Positions 54,305 to 62,683 of a DNA stretch of 64,000 nucleotides are shown piece by piece. Where the stretch lies: positions 248,001 through 312,000 of the forward strand of contig NZ_PDCG01000001.1 in NCBI RefSeq assembly GCF_003315635.1, read 5' to 3'. Origin of the DNA: Bifidobacterium aemilianum (lineage in GTDB: Bacteria; Actinomycetota; Actinomycetes; Actinomycetales; Bifidobacteriaceae). Every line of letters begins with the position of its first letter. Within the stretch, counting starts at the first letter, position 1. Under the pieces are notes generated by a model, which ran no database searches, was not told where the DNA came from, and worked only from the letters and a program-made list of their open reading frames with translations. Position numbers and translations under genes: made by a program.

Positions 54305-55093
54305 TCAGATGCCCTGCCAGGCCGGCTTGTGAGCGAAGGCGTACTTGTAGTAGTCCTTGTGGCGCAGGCGTGAGGCCGCTGCCTCGTCGATGATGACGGT
54401 GGCATGAGGGTGGAGCTGGAGGGCGGAGGCCGGGCAGAAGGCGGAGATGCCGCCCTCGCAGGTCTCCTCGATGGCCTCGGCCTTGTTGGCGCCGAAGGCC
54501 AGCAGAACCAGTTGGCGGGCCTTGAGAATCGTGCCGATACCCTGGGTGATGCAATGGGTGGGCACCTGGTTGATGTCGCCATCGAAGAAGCGGGCATTGT
54601 CGATACGGGTCTGCTCGGCCAGGGTCTTGATACGTGTGCCGGATGCCAGGGAGGAGCCCGGTTCGTTGAAGCCGATGTGCCCGTCGGTGCCGATGCCCAG
54701 GATCTGCAGGTCTACTCCGCCGGCGGCCTCGATAGCCTCGTCGTACTCACGGCCGGCATCCTTGATGGTGTCCAGGTTGCCGTTGGGCACGTGGACCAGA
54801 TCGGGGTCGAGCCCCAGGGGCTCGACCACCGTACGGGTGATGGTGGAACTGTAGGACTGGGGGTGCTGGGGGTCCAGGCCGGCGTACTCGTCCAGGGCGA
54901 AACCGCGCACCTGGCTGACGTCAATGTGCTCGTCCTCGACCTTCTTGGCCAGATGCTGGTAGGCCGCCAGGGGGCTGGAACCGGTGGCCAGACCAAGCAC
55001 GGTCTTGGGGTTGGCCTTGATGAGGTCGGCCACACGCTGGGCGTAGAGCTCTCCGGCCTCATCCTCATTCTTGACGATGATGATTTCAGGCAT
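54305..55093 (-). CDS. nagB: Glucosamine-6-phosphate deaminase
   Basis: 262 residues from an ATG at 55093 with AAAGGTGA. VLGLATGSSPLAAYQHLAKK (phosphate loop), FALDEYAGLDPQHPQSY (catalytic Asp region), LGIGTDGHIGFNEPGSS, and AFGANKAEAIEET are family blocks. It converts GlcN-6-P to fructose-6-P and ammonia, the entry to the bifid shunt. An AT-rich promoter region lies 110-170 bp upstream. Confidence 0.94.
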   Translation of the reverse strand: MPEIIIVKNEDEAGELYAQRVADLIKANPKTVLGLATGSSPLAAYQHLAKKVEDEHIDVSQVRGFALDEYAGLDPQHPQSYSSTITRTVVEPLGLDPDLVHVPNGNLDTIKDAGREYDEAIEAAGGVDLQILGIGTDGHIGFNEPGSSLASGTRIKTLAEQTRIDNARFFDGDINQVPTHCITQGIGTILKARQLVLLAFGANKAEAIEETCEGGISAFCPASALQLHPHATVIIDEAAASRLRHKDYYKYAFAHKPAWQGI

Positions 55094-55504
55094 CTCAATC
55101 ACCTTTCTTTTCTCTGCTGCCGGACCGTTCCGGCGACTTCCTTGTCATTCCAACTGCCCTAGTGGCCTGTCAACAAGCCAACTGCGCTGCTGCAGTGACC
55201 ACAGATATTTAGTTAATAATAATTACAAATTATAGTATAGTACTGCTATGCGACCGGAAAGGCACACAAGCACATAGGCAATCAACACCCTCCCCCTGCC
55301 TTATCGCCGGACAGCCAAGACCAAGCGCAACAGATGAGCCCAAACCTCTATTGCCATAGATGCGCGCCCACAAGCAACACTCTGCGCCCCTACCGACTCC
55401 TCAGACATTAACCTCGACAAACCGAAACTCGCATATTCCACCTCTGTAAGACGTAAGCACATGCTTGCGACGCGTGGGCTTCTGGATGCACCAACCAGTC
55501 AAGA
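55094..55504 (-). promoter_or_regulatory. nagB promoter region with AT-rich operator
   Basis: 411 bp without a gene. On the minus strand a TATAAT -10 lies at 55234-55229, and beyond it, nearer the gene, TAATTATTATTAACT (plus strand AGTTAA at 55211-55216) forms an AT-rich site. AGTTAA is one half of the palindrome in front of the ROK gene at 56470, so the same repressor may bind both. The rest up to cutC shows nothing. Confidence 0.45.
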
Positions 55505-56254
55505 TCACGAGGTCTCATATTGGCGGACGGCGGCTATGGCGGCTTGGACGGTGGGGCGGTCGGTTTGTTCGATGAGGGAGTTGGGGCCGCCGCCTCCGGG
55601 CCCACCGGCGGAGGGGACCTGGTGCTTGGCGGAGAGGTGAATGGCATCGACGCCGGTGGCAAGGATGCTGGGGATGGACTCAATCTGGACACCGCCGCCC
55701 GCTTGGATCTGAATGCGGCCCGCGGCCTGGGAGGCCAGCGAGCGCAGGGACTCCAGCCCCAGCTGCACCTTGGGGGCTCCGCCGGAGGTGAGCACCCGGG
55801 TGTAGCCCAGGTCGATGAGGGATTCCAAGGCTTTGGTAAGGTCGGGGAGCACATCGAAAACGCGGTGGCAGGTCAGTTGGACCCGCCGGCCAAGACCTTC
55901 AGCCTCCTCGTTGGCCACGTCGGCCAAGGCCTCCATGAAGGGTAGGTCCAGGCCACCGGACTGGGACATGCCTCCGACCACCACTCCCCCTGCCCCAGCG
56001 GCGACGGCTGCCTGGACGTCAGCCAATTGCACGGCCTTCTCATCGTCGTCGAAAATGAAGGAGCCGCCACGGGGTCTGATAAGCACCTGGGCCCCCTGTG
56101 GCAGGTTCTGGGCGGATACGGCTTGGATCAGGCCATGGCTTGGGGTGAGGCCGCCGGTCGCACCCAGGGCCTGGCACAGCTCGACCCGGTCGGCTCCCTC
56201 TGCCTTGGCTATGCGTGCACCGGCCAGGTCCTGGACCGCTATTTCTACCGTCAT
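55505..56254 (-). CDS. cutC: CutC-family TIM-barrel protein
   Basis: About 249 residues from an ATG at 56254 with AAAGGGGA. Family blocks: VEIAVQDLAGARIAKAEGAD, RVELCQALGATGGLTPSHGL, IRPRGGSFIFDDDE, LTCHRVFDVLPDLTKALESL and RVLTSGGAP. The family was first linked to copper tolerance, but its active site looks enzymatic and here it sits between nagB and a ROK regulator, so a part in amino-sugar or glycan use is possible (inference). The upstream region is shared with the divergent ROK gene. Confidence 0.85.
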   Translation of the reverse strand: MTVEIAVQDLAGARIAKAEGADRVELCQALGATGGLTPSHGLIQAVSAQNLPQGAQVLIRPRGGSFIFDDDEKAVQLADVQAAVAAGAGGVVVGGMSQSGGLDLPFMEALADVANEEAEGLGRRVQLTCHRVFDVLPDLTKALESLIDLGYTRVLTSGGAPKVQLGLESLRSLASQAAGRIQIQAGGGVQIESIPSILATGVDAIHLSAKHQVPSAGGPGGGGPNSLIEQTDRPTVQAAIAAVRQYETS

Positions 56255-56361
56255 CTGATTCCCCTTTGATATCGGACCGACTTCTCCCCTCATCCTACAC
56301 AGGAACCAGGCAAGGGCCAGGGGCTGGGCACCAGTCAACACACCGCATTTGTCTTTGAGTA

Positions 56362-56374
56362 TTAACTCAGTTAA
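56362..56374. promoter_or_regulatory. Palindromic operator between cutC and ROK gene
   Basis: TTAACT-C-AGTTAA is a perfect 13-bp palindrome midway in the 215-bp divergent region. ROK repressors of the NagC/Mlc type bind AT-rich dyads of this kind. It could control both cutC and the ROK gene with its downstream kinase. Confidence 0.55.
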
Positions 56375-56469
56375 CATTAGCGGGTCAGCGAGTTGCGACT
56401 ACGGCGAACAGCGAACGCAAGGACGGACGATGACCAGCCCGGCCCTGCACAGGATGCAAGGAGGTATCA

Positions 56470-57747
56470 ATGGCAAGCCCAGGCTCCACCATCTCCCAGG
56501 CATCGGTCTCCGAATCCAACCGGTCCCGTATCCTCTCCCACCTCTATCATCATGGGGTCAGCTCCCGCGCCCAGATCGCCAAGGCCCTGGACCTGACTCC
56601 CGCAGCCATCACCAAGATCACCGCCCACCTGATTGATGGCGGGCTCATCGCCGAGAGCCAGCAGACCGAAGCCAACCGCCGTGGCCGTCCCATCGGGCTT
56701 AGGCTCGACAAGGGCCGCTTCCATGTGGTGGGCGTCAAATTCGCCCGGAGTCTGGTCCAGATCGGTGTCTTCGACCTGGCCGGAAAGCGGATAAGCCTAC
56801 ATGAACTCCCGACCGTGGATGAATCGACCATCCAGCGGACCATCCACCTGATCCACCAGCAGATCGAAGAGCTGCTGGCCGGCGACCGGCTTATCATCGC
56901 CATCGGCATGGCAGTGCCCGGCCCCTACCTGCGCACCGTGGGCCGCACCGCCCTGGTCTCATCCATGCAGGGCTGGCGCAGGATCAACCTCATCAGGGAA
57001 TTCGGGCGCAGCTTCTCCGTACCCGTGTTCATCGAGCAGGATGCCCGGGCGGGCGCCCTGGCCGAGCACCTCTTCAGCCAGGGACTCAAGAGCCAGAACA
57101 TGGCTTACTACTTACTGGGCGAAGGCATTGGCCTGGGTGTGGTCGACCAGGGACGGCTCGTCAACGGAGCCTTGGGCGCCGCCAGCGAACTGGGCCACAT
57201 CTCCATAGACATCAACGGACGCCCTTGCGACTGCGGCAACCTCGGCTGCCTGGAAGGCTACTGCTCGGCCATAGCGGTCCATCAGCTGATTGCCGACCGG
57301 CAGCTGGTACCAGGCGCGCAGGCCATGACCCACCGGCAGGCCTGCCAGGCACTCTTCGACCAGGCAGCAGCGGGTGATGCGCCCTCCTTGCAGGCCGTCA
57401 AGGAAATCGGCAGATATGTGGGCTATGGCTGCGTAACCATCATCAACGCCTTCAATCCCGAACGCATCGTCATCGGCGACATTGTCTCGGCGGCAGGCAA
57501 ACCGCTGCTGAGGGCCATCCAGGACGTGGTCGACGAGCGAGTCATCCCCGAACTCAACGATTCCACCTCCATCAGCCTCTCCTGCCTACCCACGGATGCC
57601 ATCATCTCGGGAGCAGCGGCTGTGGCCATCACCCAGTTCCTCAACCATCCATCGCTCTTCGCCAGGGGCGACCTATCATCAGGGCCGCCCTCGCATTCGT
57701 CCACCTCGCACTCCAAGCAACCAGCAGAGCAGTACCAACAGCAGTGA
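56470..57747 (+). CDS. ROK-family transcriptional repressor (NagC/Mlc-like)
   Basis: 425 residues. The N-terminal winged helix (NRSRILSHLYHHGVSSRAQI, AKALDLTPAAITKITAHLID) precedes the sugar-kinase-like ROK domain, with GEGIGLGVVDQGRLVNGALG, the ELGHISID block and the zinc site CDCGNLGCLEGYCS. It is likely to sense a sugar or sugar phosphate from this module. A fructokinase gene follows after 11 bp, so they share a transcript. The C-terminal 35 residues are Ser/Gln-rich. Confidence 0.88.
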   Translation: MASPGSTISQASVSESNRSRILSHLYHHGVSSRAQIAKALDLTPAAITKITAHLIDGGLIAESQQTEANRRGRPIGLRLDKGRFHVVGVKFARSLVQIGVFDLAGKRISLHELPTVDESTIQRTIHLIHQQIEELLAGDRLIIAIGMAVPGPYLRTVGRTALVSSMQGWRRINLIREFGRSFSVPVFIEQDARAGALAEHLFSQGLKSQNMAYYLLGEGIGLGVVDQGRLVNGALGAASELGHISIDINGRPCDCGNLGCLEGYCSAIAVHQLIADRQLVPGAQAMTHRQACQALFDQAAAGDAPSLQAVKEIGRYVGYGCVTIINAFNPERIVIGDIVSAAGKPLLRAIQDVVDERVIPELNDSTSISLSCLPTDAIISGAAAVAITQFLNHPSLFARGDLSSGPPSHSSTSHSKQPAEQYQQQ

Positions 57748-57758
57748 AAGGATTCAAC

Positions 57759-58655
57759 ATGTCCAAGCCAATCATGGTCTCCCTCGGCGAACTCCTCTGG
57801 GACATGCTCCCCGGCGGCAAGCGGGCCGGCGGCGCCCCCGTCAACTTCGCCTACCACGCCACCATGAACGGGGCCGACGGCTACGGCATCTCCGCCGTGG
57901 GCCAGGACCCCCTGGGCGACGAACTGGTGGGGGCCACCGACAAGGCCGGCATCAAGTCCATCATCCAACGCAACGCCTGGCCCACCGGCACCGTGGATGT
58001 GACCCTGACCAACGGCATACCCGAATACACCATCGTCAAGGGTGTGGCCTGGGACCATATCGTGCTCACGCGCGACCTGGTCGAGCTGGTGGAGCAGGCC
58101 GACGCCCTATGCTTCGGCACCCTGGGCCTGCGCTCCCAGGAGTCCCACGACACCATCATGGAGCTCCTCAAGCACGCCAAGACCGGGGCCATGAAATTCT
58201 TCGACATCAACATCCGCGCCGACCACTACTCCAAGGTCCTGATCGAGGAGCTGCTCAACGCCGCCACGGTCTTCAAGCTCAACGATGCGGAACTCCTGCT
58301 CCTGCGCGACATGTTCGACATCCGCGGAGAGAACGATGACGACGCCTGCCGCTGGTTCATCAGCCAGTTCGGCCTGGACTACGTGATCCTGACCGGCGGA
58401 TCCACCTTCTCCACCGTCGTCTCCAAGACCGGCGAAAGCTCCACCCTGGACACCCCCCACGTCAAGGTCGCCGACACCGTAGGAGCCGGCGACTCCTTCT
58501 CAGGAACCTTCGCGGCAAAGATCCTGACCGGGTCGAACCTGGCCGAGGCCCACAAGGCCGCCGTCAACACCGCCGCCTTCGTGTGCACCCAGGATGGCGC
58601 CTGGCCCACCTACCCCGCCGCCATCCCCGACTACCTGGCCCAGTCGGCCAAGTAG
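57759..58655 (+). CDS. PfkB-family fructokinase
   Basis: About 298 residues from an ATG at 57759 with AAAGGA. GELLWDMLPGGKRAGGAPVN binds sugar (the GGAP-N pattern of fructokinases), and DTVGAGDSFSGTFAAKIL holds the catalytic Asp and anion hole. It should phosphorylate fructose to fructose-6-P. Together with the AGE-family isomerase (60237-61472) it gives a mannose to fructose to fructose-6-P route. Confidence 0.88.
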   Translation: MSKPIMVSLGELLWDMLPGGKRAGGAPVNFAYHATMNGADGYGISAVGQDPLGDELVGATDKAGIKSIIQRNAWPTGTVDVTLTNGIPEYTIVKGVAWDHIVLTRDLVELVEQADALCFGTLGLRSQESHDTIMELLKHAKTGAMKFFDINIRADHYSKVLIEELLNAATVFKLNDAELLLLRDMFDIRGENDDDACRWFISQFGLDYVILTGGSTFSTVVSKTGESSTLDTPHVKVADTVGAGDSFSGTFAAKILTGSNLAEAHKAAVNTAAFVCTQDGAWPTYPAAIPDYLAQSAK

Positions 58656-58693
58656 GACAGGCCGGAACCCCACGGCCCCTCGCCGGCACCCGC

Positions 58694-58741
58694 CCACCGC
58701 TGGCGGCAATGCCGACCCCATGGCACAGCCACCAGCGGTGG
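58694..58741 (+). terminator. Inverted repeat after fructokinase
   Basis: CCACCGCTGG (58694-58703) pairs with CCAGCGGTGG (58732-58741) over 10 bp with a 28-base loop that can fold further. It lies 39 bp after the stop; no T run. Confidence 0.5.
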
Positions 58742-58811
58742 ACCACATGCAGGGCAGGGCCTTCAGCCGGCGAGGAGTCCAATCAGACCCATGATTGGCA
58801 AGGAGTCGAAG

Positions 58812-60107
58812 ATGACATACCAGGACATACCCGCCTCCGTATCGGCATTCATGCAGCGCATGGACGACCTCTGCGGCAGCGGCCACCGGGCTTGGGCCCA
58901 GGTCTTCCAGGAGGCCTTCGCCAATACGCTGCTGACCACCGTCAAGCGGCAGGACGACGGGACCACCTTTCTGCTGACCGGAGACATACCGGCCATGTGG
59001 CTGCGCGACTCCACCGCCCAAGTCCGGCCCTACCTCGTCATCGCCCAAGACGACGACGACCTGGCGGACATGATCGCGGGACTGGTCAAGCGGCAGTTCG
59101 CATACATCTGCATCGACCCCTACGCCAACGCCTTCAACGAGACCCCATCGGGAGCCTCCTGGGACCCAGACGACAAGTCCGACTTCCACAGCCCCTGGCT
59201 CTGGGAACGCAAGTATGAGGTCGATTCGCTCTGCTACCCCATCCAACTGGCCTGGCTGCTCTACCGCAACACCGGCAGGACCGACCAGTTCAACAATGAC
59301 TTCCACGAGGGCGCCCGGAAGGTTCTCGATGTCTTCGAGCTGGAGCAGGACCACTCGCGCTCGCCCTACTTCTTCATCCGCGACACCGACCTGCCCACCG
59401 ATACCCTGCCCATGGAGGGCCGCGGCAACCCTGTGGCACCCACCGGCATGACCTGGTCGGGGTTCAGGCCCAGCGACGATTCCTGCACCTACAACTACCT
59501 GGTGCCCTCCAACATGTTCACCGTGGTGGCCCTGGGCTACTTGGAGGAGGTCTTCCAAGGCCCGCTCAAGGATCCGGAATTGGCAGGTCGCGCCCGCCAG
59601 CTCAAGGAGGCCATCGGCGAGGGGATCAGCCGCTACGGGGTGACGCGCAACAGCGCCGGGAACCATGTCTACGCCTATGAGGTGGACGGTCTGGGCGAGG
59701 CCAGCCTTATGGACGACTCCAACATTCCCAACCTGATTTCCGCCCCATACCTGGGTTTCTGCGGCATTGACGACCCCATCTACCAGGAGACCCGGCGGAC
59801 CCTGCTCAGCCCGGAGAATCCCTATTATTACGAGGGCAGCCACGCCAAGGGCATCGGCTCATCCCACACTCCCCCGAATTACGTCTGGCCCATCGCCCTT
59901 GCCATGCAGGGCTTGACGACCGGCAGCAAGGCGGAGCAGGAGGAGATCCTCAACACCCTGGTGGCCACGGACGCCGGCACCCACCTCATGCATGAGGGCT
60001 TCGACGTCAATGACCCCAGCCAGTACACCAGGCCCTGGTTCAGCTGGGCCAACATGATGTTCTGCGAGCTTGCCATGGACTACTTCGATATCAGAGTGAG
60101 GCGCTAG
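58812..60107 (+). CDS. GH125 exo-alpha-1,6-mannosidase
   Basis: About 431 residues from an ATG at 58812 with AAGGAG. Conserved GH125 (DUF1237) blocks: TGDIPAMWLRDSTAQVRPYL, DPYANAFNETPSG, WERKYEVDSLCYPIQLAWLL, FRPSDDSCTYNYLVPSNMF and SSHTPPNYVWPIALAMQGLT. The enzyme takes terminal alpha-1,6-mannose from mannans or N-glycan cores by inversion. No signal peptide is seen, so it works on imported oligosaccharides. The product mannose suits the isomerase gene that follows. Confidence 0.9.
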   Translation: MTYQDIPASVSAFMQRMDDLCGSGHRAWAQVFQEAFANTLLTTVKRQDDGTTFLLTGDIPAMWLRDSTAQVRPYLVIAQDDDDLADMIAGLVKRQFAYICIDPYANAFNETPSGASWDPDDKSDFHSPWLWERKYEVDSLCYPIQLAWLLYRNTGRTDQFNNDFHEGARKVLDVFELEQDHSRSPYFFIRDTDLPTDTLPMEGRGNPVAPTGMTWSGFRPSDDSCTYNYLVPSNMFTVVALGYLEEVFQGPLKDPELAGRARQLKEAIGEGISRYGVTRNSAGNHVYAYEVDGLGEASLMDDSNIPNLISAPYLGFCGIDDPIYQETRRTLLSPENPYYYEGSHAKGIGSSHTPPNYVWPIALAMQGLTTGSKAEQEEILNTLVATDAGTHLMHEGFDVNDPSQYTRPWFSWANMMFCELAMDYFDIRVRR

Positions 60108-60149
60108 AAGCCTGGCACACCATGGCCAGGCATCTGTCATACCCCATAA

Positions 60150-60163
60150 CTAAACCGTTTCAG
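60150..60163. promoter_or_regulatory. Possible LacI/ROK-type operator before the AGE gene
   Basis: CTAAAC-CG-TTTCAG is an imperfect 14-bp palindrome (centre CG, as in LacI-family sites) in the 129-bp gap between the mannosidase and isomerase genes. No LacI gene is in the window. Confidence 0.3.
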
Positions 60164-60236
60164 TGGTTCCTGCCCACCACGAGCCCGAACCGCCGCAACA
60201 CCGATCAGCAGCACCCAAGAAAGGCGAGGATCAGCA

Positions 60237-61472
60237 ATGACCACCAATCCCAAATATGAGCTTGGCAGCGAAGCCAACCGTATCTTCATGGCGTCCGAAA
60301 GCTATGAGCTCCTGGACTTCGGCACCGGTTTCCCGGCGCCCCAAGGCGGTTCCGGCTGGCTGGACGACCAGGGAGGCATCGACCAGAGCCAAGGCATCCA
60401 CACATGGATCACCGGCCGCATGACCCACGTCTACTCCATCGGCGCCCTACTGGGCTACCCCGGGTCCGATGCCCTCGTGGACGCCGGGCTCACAGGACTC
60501 ACCGGCATCCTCCACGATGACAGGAACGGCGGTTGGTACCCCTCCATCCAGGTGGACGGCAAGCCCGAGACAGGCAAGATCTGCTACACCCACGCCTTCG
60601 TGATCCTGGCCGCCTCCTCCGCCTTGCTGGCCGGCCGTCCTGCCGCCGCCGCCCTGCTCAAGGAGGCACTGGACACCTTCGACCAGTACTTCTGGGATGA
60701 GCGGATCGGGCTGGCCGTCGACACCTGGAACACTGAATTCACCGAGCTGGACCCCTACCGGGGCCTCAACGCCAACATGCACACCACCGAGGCCTTCCTG
60801 GCCGTGGCGGACGCCACTGGCGACAACCGCTACCGGCAGCGGGCCGGCCGCATCATCGACCATGTCATCGAATGGGCCTCCAGCAACAACTGGCGCATCC
60901 CCGAGCACTTCAACGACCAGTGGCAGCCCGACCTGGAGTACAACGCCGACAAGAAGGACGACCAGTTCAAGCCCTACGGGGCCACCCCCGGCCATGGCAT
61001 CGAATGGGCGCGACTGATCACCCAGTGGGCCCTGAGCTCCTTTGCCAACAGGGAGGGCTCCCAGCCCTATATCGACGCCGCCGAGCAGCTGTTCAAGCAG
61101 GCCGTAGCCGATGCCTGGACCACCCAGGGTCCCGCCGGACTGGCCTACACAACCGACTGGGCCGGCAAGCCGGTGGTGACCGACCGGATGCATTGGACCC
61201 TGGCGGAGGGCCTCAACACGGCCGCCACCCTCTTCGCGGCCACAGGCAAGGCCGAATACAAGGACTGGTACGCCAGCTTCGCCCAGTATGTGGACGAGCA
61301 CCTCATCGACCACGATGGCGGCTCCTGGTTCCACCAGTTGGACGAGAACAACCAGGTGATCGGCACGGTCTGGCCGGGCAAGTCAGACCTCTACCACGCC
61401 TTCCAATCCACCCTGATCCCCTTCAACGACCCGGCGGTGTCCATCTGCACGGCGGTCAAGAACGCCCGGTAA
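60237..61472 (+). CDS. AGE-family sugar isomerase/epimerase, likely mannose isomerase
   Basis: 411 residues of an alpha6/alpha6-barrel protein of the N-acylglucosamine 2-epimerase group, close in pattern to YihS and mannose isomerases. GIHTWITGRMTHVYSIGALL, GLNANMHTTEAFLAVADATG, PYGATPGHGIEWARLITQWA and TDRMHWTLAEGLNTAATLFA carry the conserved His and Glu residues. With mannosidase upstream and fructokinase in the module, mannose to fructose is the most economical reaction. GlcNAc 2-epimerase activity is less likely. GAAAGGCGAGGA precedes the ATG. Confidence 0.85.
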   Translation: MTTNPKYELGSEANRIFMASESYELLDFGTGFPAPQGGSGWLDDQGGIDQSQGIHTWITGRMTHVYSIGALLGYPGSDALVDAGLTGLTGILHDDRNGGWYPSIQVDGKPETGKICYTHAFVILAASSALLAGRPAAAALLKEALDTFDQYFWDERIGLAVDTWNTEFTELDPYRGLNANMHTTEAFLAVADATGDNRYRQRAGRIIDHVIEWASSNNWRIPEHFNDQWQPDLEYNADKKDDQFKPYGATPGHGIEWARLITQWALSSFANREGSQPYIDAAEQLFKQAVADAWTTQGPAGLAYTTDWAGKPVVTDRMHWTLAEGLNTAATLFAATGKAEYKDWYASFAQYVDEHLIDHDGGSWFHQLDENNQVIGTVWPGKSDLYHAFQSTLIPFNDPAVSICTAVKNAR

Positions 61473-61481
61473 TGCAACACG

Positions 61482-61523
61482 GTCAGGGTCTCGTCCGGCA
61501 GTCATTCAAGGCGAGACCCTGAC
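61482..61523. terminator. Bidirectional hairpin between isomerase and ROK genes
   Basis: GTCAGGGTCTCG (61482-61493) pairs perfectly over 12 bp with CGAGACCCTGAC (61512-61523). The right arm lies inside the last codons of the convergent ROK gene. Confidence 0.6.
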
Positions 61524-62644
61524 GGCCTAGCAGCCAAGCCTGCCAGAATCAGGCACTTGTCAAGCACCAGGGCGCATACTCCCAAAAGGTTGGAATCCTC
61601 ACCCAGCAGGGAACGGCGCACCCTGATTCCGTCTCCGAACTCAACACTGGTGTTGATATTGATCTCGTCTTCCATGGCCTGCATGAAGACGGTATTGACC
61701 ACTTGAGGGTCACCAAGAATCACCATCTCCGGCAAGTCGAGCATGGCCGATGGAAGCGAAAGCACGCGGCCCAGCAACCGGCCCGACTCGACCAATATGT
61801 CGTCTTTCCTGTCGGGATTATCCTCTATGCGTGCCCGAAGTCGCGGCACGGAGATGATAGTCTCCAGGCAGCCGCGTTTACCACAGGCGCAGAGCTCCCC
61901 CTCCTGGTCAATCACCACATGCCCAATCTCGCAGGCCGCCATGCTCCAGCCGCTGACAAGCTGGCCGCCCAAGACAATGCCAAGACCCACACCCCGGGTC
62001 ATCTGGACCAAAACCAAATCGGAGGTATCGCCACCGAAGCGCCCCTCCGCCACGGCCTCAGCATTGGCGTCGTTGGACACCAAGACCGGGCAATCGACCA
62101 ATCCACCCATGTAGGATCTCAGATCCACATCCTTCCAACCCAAATAGGTTGAGTTGCTGACCACACCCTCAGGTGTGACTATACCGGGACTTGATATTCC
62201 AAGTCCCAATATGGGGGCGGCAGCAGCAGCCACAAGTTCCTGGGTCAGATCCGCCAACAAATCCAGGGAGACGCTTCCATCCTGGGAAATATCACGTTCC
62301 GCCCGGACCTGGACATGGCCCTGCAGGTTCATGACGGTCCCGCGAAAGACATAGGGTTGAGACAGGTCAAGCACCACAATGCTTCTGCTGTTTTCATCCA
62401 GCCTCAGCAACCGGCCACGCTTACCGGGGCGGGTGGATTGGTCCAGGCCCAGTTCAAGGACGAAGCCATCATCAATGAGCTGTTGGATGATTTCCGAAAT
62501 GGCCACACGAGTCAGCCCGGTGGCCCGCGCCAAATCGGCCCTGGTCATCTCCCGCGAGAGGTAAAGCAACCGGAGCACAGCCGACCTACTATAGGTCCTG
62601 GCCTCAGCAGGAAGTGCCTTTGAAACCACGTCTCGTTCTCCCAT
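61502..62644 (-). CDS. Second ROK-family transcriptional regulator
   Basis: 380 residues from an ATG at 62644 with AGGAG nine bases before. Winged helix YSRSAVLRLLYLSREMTRAD and LARATGLTRVAISEIIQQLI; ROK domain with TRGVGLGIVLGGQLVSGWSM, EIGHVVID and zinc site CACGKRGCLE. It lies just downstream of the GH5-type gene on the same strand and probably senses a mannose- or chitobiose-type ligand. Confidence 0.88.
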   Translation of the reverse strand: MGERDVVSKALPAEARTYSRSAVLRLLYLSREMTRADLARATGLTRVAISEIIQQLIDDGFVLELGLDQSTRPGKRGRLLRLDENSRSIVVLDLSQPYVFRGTVMNLQGHVQVRAERDISQDGSVSLDLLADLTQELVAAAAAPILGLGISSPGIVTPEGVVSNSTYLGWKDVDLRSYMGGLVDCPVLVSNDANAEAVAEGRFGGDTSDLVLVQMTRGVGLGIVLGGQLVSGWSMAACEIGHVVIDQEGELCACGKRGCLETIISVPRLRARIEDNPDRKDDILVESGRLLGRVLSLPSAMLDLPEMVILGDPQVVNTVFMQAMEDEININTSVEFGDGIRVRRSLLGEDSNLLGVCALVLDKCLILAGLAARPSGSRLE

Positions 62645-62683
62645 GAGTCTAGCTCCTAGCTCTTCCTCTGGCGGGAAGCACCA

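Noticed and set aside
58500..59843. 447-codon open frame on - across fructokinase and mannosidase genes
   Set aside because: Val/Gly-rich antisense shadow crossing two clear genes on the other strand.
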